Shown one piece after another: positions 17,147 to 24,323 of a stretch of DNA of 64,000 bases. The notes below the pieces were generated by a model, which did no database searches, was not told the origin of the DNA, and saw only the letters and a list, made by a program, of their open reading frames with translations. The translations under genes and the position numbers were made by a program. Location of the stretch: NCBI GenBank assembly GCA_041598995.1, contig JBFHXJ010000002.1, forward strand, positions 1 to 64,000. The letters are read 5' to 3'. How positions within the stretch are numbered: the stretch's first letter is position 1; every line of letters starts with the position of its first letter. This DNA comes from SZUA-117 sp041598995 (GTDB taxonomy: Bacteria; Pseudomonadota; Gammaproteobacteria; Steroidobacterales; Woeseiaceae).

Positions 17147-17689
17147 TTATTCCGGCACCAGCGCATCGCCGTATTCATGATGCGGCACGTGCAGAATCCC
17201 CTCCGTCGGTGTGTCCGGCTTGAATGCGGCGTGACAGCCTTCGCAGATGTAGACGAGCTGGTCCGCCGAGGCGCGTAGTCTCGCTTTATCCTGCGCGTCG
17301 ATGGCCTGCAGGACCCGTTTGCTCTCGTCGATCAATTGAGCAGACCAGACCTGCCAGGCCTGTTCGCGCACCCATTCCATGTCCTTGCGGCCGGTGCCGC
17401 CGAGCGAGACGAGTGTCCCGGCGGCAAGCAGCTCGATGGCGAATTGCTTGGTTCGGAGCCAGTTTCGTCCCGTCAGGGTGTCGGCATTGGCTGCTTCCCA
17501 GATCTCGTGCGCGGACCAATCGACCATGGCAACCATGATCGCATTGATACTCGTCTGCATCTCGATGAATGGTCGTTCTGTCTTCGTTGGCTGCGCCGCG
17601 ATGGCAATCGCTATCGACGCGATGATCAGCGTCAGTATCTTGAATGCGGTGCGGGCGCTCCCGGAAATAAGTCGAATGAATCGGAGCAT
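17147..17689 (-). CDS. Periplasmic c-type cytochrome-like protein
   Basis: A 180-residue exported protein. The N-terminal hydrophobic segment (FKILTLIIASIAIAIAAQ) is a signal peptide or anchor. The body is helical, and a single heme-binding motif CEGCH lies near the C-terminus, as in class II cytochromes c (c'/c556), where the heme site is C-terminal. ATG at 17689 has GGGAAAA upstream. Function in electron transfer is inferred from the motif alone. Confidence 0.8.
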   Translation of the reverse strand: MLRFIRLISGSARTAFKILTLIIASIAIAIAAQPTKTERPFIEMQTSINAIMVAMVDWSAHEIWEAANADTLTGRNWLRTKQFAIELLAAGTLVSLGGTGRKDMEWVREQAWQVWSAQLIDESKRVLQAIDAQDKARLRASADQLVYICEGCHAAFKPDTPTEGILHVPHHEYGDALVPE

Positions 17690-17896
17690 AGAATTTTCCC
17701 TTTCGGCGCCGCGACGGGATCATGGCATGTTCCTGCGGCGCAAAATCATTTAGCCACGGCATGCTGCAGTTATCCCTAGGTATTAACCGATAACCGCGTC
17801 TGTCCCACCCATGGCAACCCGCCATCACACCGGCTCACACTCCTTTATATATAGAGTGACGAGGAATTCGGGCTACAATGAGCCGAAACACCAAGA

Positions 17897-17973
17897 GCGC
17901 CCGTAGCTCAGCTGGATAGAGTACTGCCCTCCGAAGGCAGGGGTCACAGGTTCGAATCCTGTCGGGCGCGCCA
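17897..17973 (+). tRNA. tRNA-Arg (anticodon CCG)
   Basis: A 77-base cloverleaf with the CCA end encoded. The acceptor stem GCGCCCG pairs with CGGGCGC before discriminator G and CCA. The D-arm (AGCTCAGCTGGATAGAGT) and T-arm (ACAGGTTCGAATCCTGT) are canonical. The anticodon stem CTGCC/GGCAG encloses the loop CTCCGAA, giving anticodon CCG for codon CGG. Parts of this gene recur downstream at 18128, 21008 and 29997, suggesting it is an integration target. Confidence 0.98.
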
Positions 17974-18009
17974 AAATCAAATGGGCCCCACAGGGGCTCT
18001 TTTGATTTT
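17974..18009 (+). terminator. Terminator-like hairpin after tRNA-Arg
   Basis: Immediately after the CCA end, AAAATCAAA pairs with TTTGATTTT around an inner GGCCCC/GGGGCT stem, with a T-rich 3' arm. It probably ends the tRNA transcript. Confidence 0.65.
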
Positions 18010-18044
18010 GGCGGGTCCGGCAAAGGATGAGAACCTTCGTTCGA

Positions 18045-18125
18045 CAAAACGCGTCAGCGTTTTGGGCGGAGGCGCGTAAGCGCCGACGGGCCGCAGGCCC
18101 CGAAATCGCTTAGGAGCGATTTCGG
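18045..18125. repeat. Array of four unrelated short perfect hairpins
   Basis: Four back-to-back palindromes: CAAAACGC-GTCA-GCGTTTTG (18045-18064), GGCGC-GTAA-GCGCC (18071-18084), GGGCC-GCA-GGCCC (18088-18100), and an 11-base-pair stem with loop TAGG (18100-18125). Their arms differ but loops are 3-4 bases. The array begins just after TTCGACAAA, as does the second array at 21035. Confidence 0.7.
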
Positions 18126-18127
18126 CC

Positions 18128-18146
18128 AATCCTGTCGGGCGCGCCA
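18128..18146 (+). repeat. Direct repeat of the tRNA-Arg 3' end (candidate attachment site)
   Basis: AATCCTGTCGGGCGCGCCA is an exact 19-base copy of the tRNA-Arg 3' end (17955-17973), 173 bases downstream. Duplicated tRNA 3' ends are the usual footprint of tyrosine-integrase insertion. Confidence 0.75.
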
Positions 18147-18515
18147 TTTCTCTCGATTGACGGCGCGTAAGTAGTTGTTTGTTGGTAAACGACTGGAGAC
18201 GCCCGCGGACGATATCTAAAAGCGAATTACAACTGGCCTCAACTGAGTCCGGCGAAATTCCGGCAGAGGCTAAAGACTTCGATGCAAGAAAATCGAAAGT
18301 TCGGTCTTGTGCCGGGCTTTTTTTTTGCGCGTGAAAGTAACCCGCTGAATGACCGCGTTACCTACAGAAGCAGACATTGGGCTAGTATTGTGCCGAAGGG
18401 CTGCTAATGACCCAAAGCCGACATTCTTTGTGTCGGGGAAATGTCGGGCCGACACCGTGGCAAATACCGCAGTTTTTTCGAACAATTTCCATAAATCAAC
18501 CTCTACGGCAGAACA
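18147..18515. other. Intergenic, no gene seen
   Basis: About 370 bases with no credible coding potential. Small dyads sit near the XRE gene: CCGACA/TGTCGG at 18418-18436 and GTCGG-G-CCGAC at 18443-18453. They could be regulator sites or a leader structure for that gene. A homopolymer run of nine T lies at about 18317. Confidence 0.5.
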
Positions 18516-18977
18516 ATGATAGTCAGAAAGCTGAGATTGCAACGAGGCTGGACACAGGAACACTTGGCAGAACTGTTGGGTGTGAATGTAAGGACTATCC
18601 AAAGGATTGAACGAGGTGGAAGGAGCAGTCTGGAGACCAAGTCAGCACTTGCGGCCGTCTTCGAGGTTGATATTGAAACCTTTGATGAAGGAGTTATGGA
18701 AATGGCTGAATCAGAACATATTTCCCCGGACGAGCGCGAGGCGATAGAAGCCATTAAGGGCGTAAAAGAGTTTTACTCACACCTCGGAATGTACTTAATT
18801 TTCGCGATTGTCTTTTCGCTTTCATTTGGACTCGACAAACCGAAGATTTTCTGGGGTGTCATTGGTTGGGGAATTGGTGTGGTTATTCACGGCCTAGTTG
18901 TGTACGAGGTAGTCAACATCTTTGGCCCAAAGTGGGAAAGACGAATGATTGAAAAACGACTTGGTAGAAAGCTATAG
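18516..18977 (+). CDS. XRE-family helix-turn-helix protein with C-terminal 2TM domain
   Basis: A 153-residue membrane-tethered regulator candidate. Residues 1-55 form a Cro/CI-type helix-turn-helix (LRLQRGWTQEHLAELLGVNVRTIQRIERG). Residues 75-150 match the 2TM domain: YSHLGMYLIFAIVFSLSFGL and IFWGVIGWGIGVVIHGLVVYEV, followed by a basic tail. This fusion occurs in scattered bacteria; its function is not established. Base composition is AT-richer than the housekeeping genes, and it sits just inside the tRNA-bounded segment, which suggests acquisition. It is convergent with the Rieske gene. Confidence 0.85.
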   Translation: MIVRKLRLQRGWTQEHLAELLGVNVRTIQRIERGGRSSLETKSALAAVFEVDIETFDEGVMEMAESEHISPDEREAIEAIKGVKEFYSHLGMYLIFAIVFSLSFGLDKPKIFWGVIGWGIGVVIHGLVVYEVVNIFGPKWERRMIEKRLGRKL

Positions 18978-19291
18978 CTTTCATTCTTCGGCGTCCGGTT
19001 CTGGCCGATTGCAGACAGTCCGACTGACGGATTTTCGACTCTCTGAATGACCGCTATTGGCGAAAACGGTCAGTCAGCTTTCCATTGCTGAAAATTCCGT
19101 TCGAATGTCTGCCGACCTTAGGCAGTGCTTCCCTCGAGAAATTCAAACTTAATCAATTGCTAAGGGACTGCTCGGCGGCTAGTGCCGGTGTTTTGCGGGT
19201 GATTGACGACGTATCGGCCCGGTCCGGCGCATTCACCCTGGCGTCTTCGGAGATCTGTGCTGCCGTTTGAACGAGCAGGCCTGTCTCGCCG
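18978..19291. other. Intergenic between convergent genes, no gene seen
   Basis: 314 bases. A dyad TGACCG...CGGTCA lies at about 19045-19070 and may help termination. A 61-codon open frame (19085-19270) has no ribosome-binding site or recognisable protein features and is not called. Confidence 0.5.
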
Positions 19292-20380
19292 TCATCCCGC
19301 CGCGCTCTTGATCGACGATGGCGCGCCTTCGTTTTCTTCCCTGATGCATTTCTTCAAGGTCTGACGGAAATGGGAGAGCGCCACGTCGGCTTCCAGGGCC
19401 CGCATGCGGAAGGTCGGATCGCGGTCCAGCAGAACCTGCTGCGCCTCTATGATTGCCTTGTCTTCGTGAAAACCCTCGATGAGGCTGTCGCGCAACGATA
19501 TCGCAATGTTGGGGTTGTCGATGTCGAAGTTGTGCAGGTAATTCCAGAAGAAGTGGGTCGTGGAGCGCGTCTCCGGCGTCATGTACTGGGCGTTCCGGAA
19601 CTGACGCACGCCCTCCAGATCGCCGTTTTCCTTGCCCGACCCCGCCGGCACGAACATGGTCTCCATCAAGAAAATGCCTGGTATATACATCGTCACGCAG
19701 TTGCGACGATCGAGCCGTGAGCCGTGCTCCGAGGGCGGAATGACTTTCTTCAGGTACGGCGGCGGGTCACTGTCCCTGTGCCAGCGTTCGAGCCGAAAGC
19801 CCTTATCGAGTCGTTCGATCGCGGCTGGCTTTGACTTGTAGGCGTATTCCTCCGAGCCGCCGAGTGTGTTCGTATGCACGAACGCGAGATGGGCGAGATC
19901 ACTCAGGTTGTCGACGATCAGCAGCCAGTTGGCGTCGTAGTAGAGGTAGGCCGGCAGCCCGCGCCATTCGGGATCGTGCAGCGGCGGGTAATCCACGATG
20001 AGGTCCGGGTCGGCCAGTGCCGGATCGCCCATCCATATCCAGAGCAGGTGACCCCGCTCCTCGACCGGGTAACTGTGCACTTTGAGCGTCTTCGGAATGC
20101 GTTCCTGTCCCGGCACCTCTATGCAGGTGCCCGACGGGTCGTATTTCATGCCGTGGTACATGCAACGCAGGCAATCGCCTTCGATGCGTCCCATCGACAG
20201 GGGTGCGCCGCGATGGCAGCAACGGTTGTCGAGCGCGACGAATTTGCCGCTTTCGCCGCGGAACAGGACTACGGGCTTTTCGAGAATCGTGCGCGCCAGC
20301 TTGCGGCCGTCGATGAGCTCGTGATCCCACGCGGCCACATACCAGCAGTTTTTCAGGAAGATCTGATCGCGGTTCTCCAT
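19292..20380 (-). CDS. Rieske non-heme iron oxygenase, VanA-like alpha subunit
   Basis: A 362-residue aromatic ring-hydroxylating or O-demethylating oxygenase component. The Rieske [2Fe-2S] ligands are C54-x-H56 (NRCCHRG) and C73-x2-H76 (CMYHGMKYD). The mononuclear iron site is in DNLSDLAHLAFVH. Overall it resembles vanillate O-demethylase and phthalate-type oxygenases. It needs a reductase partner, which is not encoded nearby. ATG at 20380 is chosen for its GGGAGG ribosome-binding site. It lies alone between the XRE gene and a non-coding stretch; the substrate is unknown. Confidence 0.9.
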   Translation of the reverse strand: MENRDQIFLKNCWYVAAWDHELIDGRKLARTILEKPVVLFRGESGKFVALDNRCCHRGAPLSMGRIEGDCLRCMYHGMKYDPSGTCIEVPGQERIPKTLKVHSYPVEERGHLLWIWMGDPALADPDLIVDYPPLHDPEWRGLPAYLYYDANWLLIVDNLSDLAHLAFVHTNTLGGSEEYAYKSKPAAIERLDKGFRLERWHRDSDPPPYLKKVIPPSEHGSRLDRRNCVTMYIPGIFLMETMFVPAGSGKENGDLEGVRQFRNAQYMTPETRSTTHFFWNYLHNFDIDNPNIAISLRDSLIEGFHEDKAIIEAQQVLLDRDPTFRMRALEADVALSHFRQTLKKCIREENEGAPSSIKSAAG

Positions 20381-20612
20381 CGTGGCCTCCCGTGACGGCC
20401 AGTGGCGTTTTCCATTCAGCCACAGCCGTCCGATTCGGGTCAAGCAGTGAATATTCAAGCGACTGCAATGTATTGAACTGCAGTTTGATTCAGCAATAGG
20501 TACCTCGGTCGGCCCATTCCTATCGTATCGAACATCATATTGTTTGCTTTTGACGGCTTTTGACGAGCTTTGGCTCGCTGAGATTTAAGTACACAGGCTA
20601 TGTGACCATGGG

Positions 20613-20837
20613 ATGCTCTGTTGCACGGCGCCGGCGCTCGCCAAAGCAAGACAAGCGCTCGCACAGATCGAACGAATGCGCAACAAGAATAAGGCGAGTC
20701 AGACAGCATTCGGAGCCTGCCTCAACGTAAGCGCTTCCACGGTACAGAAATGGAAACAAAGAAAAAAATAGCCCAACGAATCTTGCTTAAAGCTGTTGAA
20801 CGTGGTTCAGCAAAACGGCCCGGAAGCCCGCGGCTAA
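20613..20837 (+). pseudogene. Decayed HigA-like antitoxin (XRE) gene
   Basis: Reading from ATG at 20613, the frame gives ALAQIERMRNKNKASQTAFG, then ACLNVSASTVQKWKQRKK and a TAG at 20769. The same frame continues PNESCLKLLNVVQQNGPEARG to TAA at 20835. The whole matches the helix-turn-helix and tail pattern of HigA antitoxins (SQ..FA..LNVS.STVQKWE.G.KRPSG..LKLLN). The single in-frame stop sits where an Arg is usual (KK-R-P). A HigB toxin gene is not recognisable upstream. It is therefore an orphan antitoxin fossil, or less likely a translated 5' fragment. Confidence 0.7.
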
Positions 20838-21007
20838 GGAACAATCCGCACGACAACACCAGACAATCGGATTTGATGGCTTATCAACGACACTGTGTGA
20901 GAATTGTGTGACTCAGCTGTGCATCGTTGTGCAAAGCACTGCGATTGCAATGGGCACCCTGCCGGCTAAAATTAACTAATTCAGCTAGTTACGATTGAAA
21001 TCGCGTG

Positions 21008-21034
21008 CTCCGAAGGCAGGGGTCACAGGTTCGA
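21008..21034 (+). repeat. Internal fragment of tRNA-Arg
   Basis: An exact 27-base copy of tRNA-Arg positions 17929-17955, covering the anticodon loop to the start of the T-loop (CTCCGAAGG...GGTTCGA). It lacks both acceptor arms, so it is a tRNA remnant and not a gene. Confidence 0.85.
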
Positions 21035-21136
21035 CAAATCGGCAGGATTGCCGATTTGGATCGCGAAGCGACCCGAGCGAAGCGAGGGCGAAGGCCATGG
21101 ATAAGCCGAGCCACAAATTCGCCGGCAGCGAATTTG
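21035..21136. repeat. Second hairpin array, after the tRNA fragment
   Basis: A 10-base-pair stem CAAATCGGCA/TGCCGATTTG with loop GGAT (21035-21058), then TCGC-GAA-GCGA (21061-21071), a GAGCGAAGCGAG dyad, and CAAATTCGC/GCGAATTTG with loop CGGCA (21114-21136). A further ACGCC-GAA-GGCGC dyad follows. The architecture is the same as at 18045-18125 and again starts at TTCGACAAA. Confidence 0.65.
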
Positions 21137-21348
21137 GACGCCGAAGGCGCCCGCAGGATTCACAGAGCATTACGCCATTGCGTTTCCACCCGGCTCCTGC
21201 GCCCGCGGCCAGCGGCCGGGGCACCAAATTAGGGCACGAGGCCCCGGATGCGATCCGCAACCAACCCGTTGGCGGGGCATTATTCCTTTATAAATCATAT
21301 AGATGTACCACGCAATGCGGTCGACTGCGGATTGTTACAAATTTTTTA

Positions 21349-21394
21349 TTGACAACGCTGTCATTTTTGGATTAAAAACATGACAGCGTTGTCA
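21349..21394 (+). promoter_or_regulatory. Promoter with two mirror-image LacI-type operators
   Basis: A -35 box TTGACA (21349-21354) and a -10-like TTAAAA (21372-21377) are 17 bases apart. TGACAACGCTGTCA (21350-21363) overlaps the -35, and its exact reverse complement TGACAGCGTTGTCA (21381-21394) lies just past the -10. Both have the form expected of LacI-family operators. Repression by the LacI protein encoded at 27373 is the simple inference. Confidence 0.82.
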
Positions 21395-21493
21395 TTTTAG
21401 TGTTGACAGCCAGAAACGATGATTTCGCATGAAAGAATATGGACGGTCCGCGAGACGTCAGATAAGTCCAACATGATTTTGGGGACTACAGAT

Positions 21494-24196
21494 ATGAACA
21501 TTTACAAGTTAATCGCGGTGGTTTTGGCGACAGTCATTACTGCATATGTTTTGCCGGGTGAGGCAATTGCGCAGCAGGCAAATCGTGTCGCGAGCGATGG
21601 CGCTGTCGAGGAGATTATCGTCACGGCGACGCGGCGCGAAACGCTGCTCATGAAAACGCCTATTGCTGTGACGGCGGTCGACCAGGAAACACTAAACCGA
21701 AATGGTATTCAGAGTGTCTCGGGTCTGGCGAACCTGGTTCCCAATATGGATATCGCGACCATCAACGGTCAATCCACACCGATTATTTCGATGCGCGGTG
21801 TTCGCTCAACCAATGAAACCGAGCTTGGCGATCCGGCGGTCGGCGTACACCTGGATGGCGTTTACTCGCCACGCATGCAGGGTTTTCTCGGCCTCATGTT
21901 TGATAACGAGCGCATCGAGGTATTGCGTGGACCGCAGGGCACTTTATTCGGTCGCAATTCGACTGTGGGCACGATCAACATCATTACGGCCAAGCCTCAC
22001 ACGGGTGGATTCGAGGCAAATCTGAGCGCCGGCGTCGGTAACTGGAACGGTCGCGATCTATCGGGAATGGTGAACATTCCGCTCTCTGAGACTTTTGCGA
22101 TTCGACTCGCCGGTCGGTTTTATCAGCGTGATTCCTACATCGATGGTTACTGGGATCCTAATCAGTACGATCAGCGTTTGCTGCCTGACGGCGTTGCGGA
22201 TGCGCCGGTGATTGCAGATGGCTCGTTTCAGGGTATTGGCGATGCTCGTACGCAACATTCCAACTGGTGGATCGATTGGGTCGGCGCCGACAACGGATGG
22301 ACCGGTTACGACATTCGTGCGCTCGTCCCCGCAGACCCGGAAAACTTCTACCTGAACGCCGACGAGTTTGCCTATCGCGTCAGCGCTGCCTGGCAAGCAC
22401 GAGACAACCTGTCCTTCGATCTGAGTTTTCAGCAGTACCGCAACGACAGCGCGGGCGGCATCGATCTGGTGAACTGCGATAAACTGCGCGGCCGTCCCGA
22501 GAGAGACGCCACCGGTGCATTAACCGGCAATCTCGCCGACTGCTCGTCGCTGTTCCCCGTAGACGACACCTATCAGGCAGTCGTCAACGTTCCCGGCAAA
22601 CTGTTCCTGGACATCCAGTATCTGCGTGCCCGGATGGACTGGGACATGACCGATAACATGACGTTGTCCTATGTCGCCGGTTACGAGAACCAGGATCGCG
22701 AATCCGCGCAGGACATGGAACAGAGCCTGAATGCCTGGGACGGTTCGATGTTCTTCCTGCCTGGTACCGGTTCCGAGTCCTCGTCACATGAAATCCAATT
22801 GCAATCGGAAGGAGAGCGTTTTTCATGGGTCGCAGGTGCGAATGTCTTCGAAGAGACCACGGTCACGAGGGGTTTCTACGACAACCCGATCAACGACAAG
22901 GCATTTTGGAACCAGGGCGACCGCTCGACCGACGCCTGGGCACTGTTCGCGCAGGGAACGCTGGCTATTACGGACAAGTGGCACCTCACGCTCGGTTATC
23001 GCCACAGCGATGAGACCAAAGAAGATGTCGGCGGTGTTACCTACAGCTGCACCAACGACAACGGATGTGCGCCCGGTTGGTGGATGCGCGAGACTCTCAA
23101 CGCACTTCCGGCTGATGCCTGGTGGGATACGAGCATTTATCCTGATGCCAGCGGCAACGACAACAAGGGATCCTGGTCGCATAATGACTGGCGAGTCGGT
23201 GTCGACTACGATCTAACCGATGACACGATGCTCTATGCCTACGTTGCTTCGGGATTCAAGGCCGGTGGTATCGGCGACGTGTTTCGCGAGACCAACCCGC
23301 GAACCGGCGAGCTGATCGAAGTACAGACCTCGTTCGATCCCGAAGAGGTCATCACCTACGAGCTCGGTGTCAAGTCGTCCAATCTTGCTGACGGCAAACT
23401 CGACCTGATGGCCTCGTATTTCTTCTCCGATTATACGGACATGCAGTATGCGTCGGTGGGCGCGATTGCCCTGACGGATCGCTGGGTGGTGCTGCAAAAC
23501 CAGGACGGAACGCTGATACTGGATCCTGATACGAATGAGCCGGTATTCGGTTGGCGGACCGCCCCGATCATTGCGTACTTCACACAGAATGTACCGGGTG
23601 CCGACATCCAGGGTATCGAATTGGAATTCGACTGGAGTCCTTATGATGGCGGCAGGCTCTGGGGTTATGCGACGTGGCTCGATACAGAGATCACGGACGA
23701 TTGGATTACCAAATGGAACTACGACGCAGTCGCCTATTTTGGCATCACCTACGAAGAGTCGATCGATCCGACCAATCCGATTCTCGAGACAAACCTGAAG
23801 GGCAACGAGCTTGCGGTTTCTCCGGCCTACAAGCTGAATCTCAACTTCGAGCATACCTTCGAGCTCGGCTCATTGGGCACGTTAGTGCCGTGGATCAATG
23901 TTCACTGGGAGGACGATGCCTACCTGACCGTGTGGAACGTCGATAGGCATATCGACGACATGGACTTCGTCATTCCGGATGAGGACATCCGTTTTACGGA
24001 CGATCGGCGTGATTCTTTCTACACGGTAAACTCAACAGTCCGGTTCTACAGGAACAACTGGTACCTCGAGGCGTTCGGCTACAATCTGACCGACGAGGTC
24101 GTGCAATACTGGGGCGGCGCTGCAGAGGGTGTCGCGAAAGGAAGTTTCAGCACGCCCCGCACCTACGGCCTGCGTTTTAACATCGACTTCGAGTAA
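21494..24196 (+). CDS. TonB-dependent outer-membrane receptor for a sugar
   Basis: A 900-residue outer-membrane transporter. A signal peptide (MNIYKLIAVVLATVITAYVL...AIAQ) precedes a TonB box-like segment (EEIIVTATRRE) and a plug domain (residues about 45-160, with GVHLDGVYSPR and ERIEVLRGPQGTLFGRN). The C-terminal 22-strand barrel ends YGLRFNIDF. The IVTATRRE-type receptors in the CUT and iron families look alike, so the substrate is inferred from context: it opens a run encoding a GH3 glucosidase, glucokinase, LacI regulator and SSS transporter. ATG at 21494 gives a proper signal peptide; longer frames to 21419 lack one. Confidence 0.92.
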   Translation: MNIYKLIAVVLATVITAYVLPGEAIAQQANRVASDGAVEEIIVTATRRETLLMKTPIAVTAVDQETLNRNGIQSVSGLANLVPNMDIATINGQSTPIISMRGVRSTNETELGDPAVGVHLDGVYSPRMQGFLGLMFDNERIEVLRGPQGTLFGRNSTVGTINIITAKPHTGGFEANLSAGVGNWNGRDLSGMVNIPLSETFAIRLAGRFYQRDSYIDGYWDPNQYDQRLLPDGVADAPVIADGSFQGIGDARTQHSNWWIDWVGADNGWTGYDIRALVPADPENFYLNADEFAYRVSAAWQARDNLSFDLSFQQYRNDSAGGIDLVNCDKLRGRPERDATGALTGNLADCSSLFPVDDTYQAVVNVPGKLFLDIQYLRARMDWDMTDNMTLSYVAGYENQDRESAQDMEQSLNAWDGSMFFLPGTGSESSSHEIQLQSEGERFSWVAGANVFEETTVTRGFYDNPINDKAFWNQGDRSTDAWALFAQGTLAITDKWHLTLGYRHSDETKEDVGGVTYSCTNDNGCAPGWWMRETLNALPADAWWDTSIYPDASGNDNKGSWSHNDWRVGVDYDLTDDTMLYAYVASGFKAGGIGDVFRETNPRTGELIEVQTSFDPEEVITYELGVKSSNLADGKLDLMASYFFSDYTDMQYASVGAIALTDRWVVLQNQDGTLILDPDTNEPVFGWRTAPIIAYFTQNVPGADIQGIELEFDWSPYDGGRLWGYATWLDTEITDDWITKWNYDAVAYFGITYEESIDPTNPILETNLKGNELAVSPAYKLNLNFEHTFELGSLGTLVPWINVHWEDDAYLTVWNVDRHIDDMDFVIPDEDIRFTDDRRDSFYTVNSTVRFYRNNWYLEAFGYNLTDEVVQYWGGAAEGVAKGSFSTPRTYGLRFNIDFE

Positions 24197-24323
24197 TTTT
24201 TGCCGACAAGGGGCCGTCGCAGGTGCGGCGGCCCCTCGTGCGGGTCGCTATTGTCATCTGGAACGGCAGACCCGTGAATGCAGGTCGTGCCCGCATGCTT
24301 CCGACGATGAAACGGAGTTCAAA

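Larger units (their letters stand above)
20838..21348. other. Non-coding stretch before the glucoside cluster
   Basis: No credible gene. It holds an internal tRNA-Arg fragment (21008-21034) and a hairpin array (21035-21136). The part after 21280 is AT-rich, leading into the TonB-receptor promoter. Confidence 0.6.

Noticed and set aside
17835..18047. Open frame on the minus strand over the tRNA-Arg gene
   Set aside because: It is a translation of the tRNA antisense (the familiar IRTCDPCLRRAVLYPAELRA artefact), not a protein.
19085..19270. 61-codon open frame between the XRE and Rieske genes
   Set aside because: No ribosome-binding site, no hydrophobic or domain pattern, and it lies in a convergent intergenic region.
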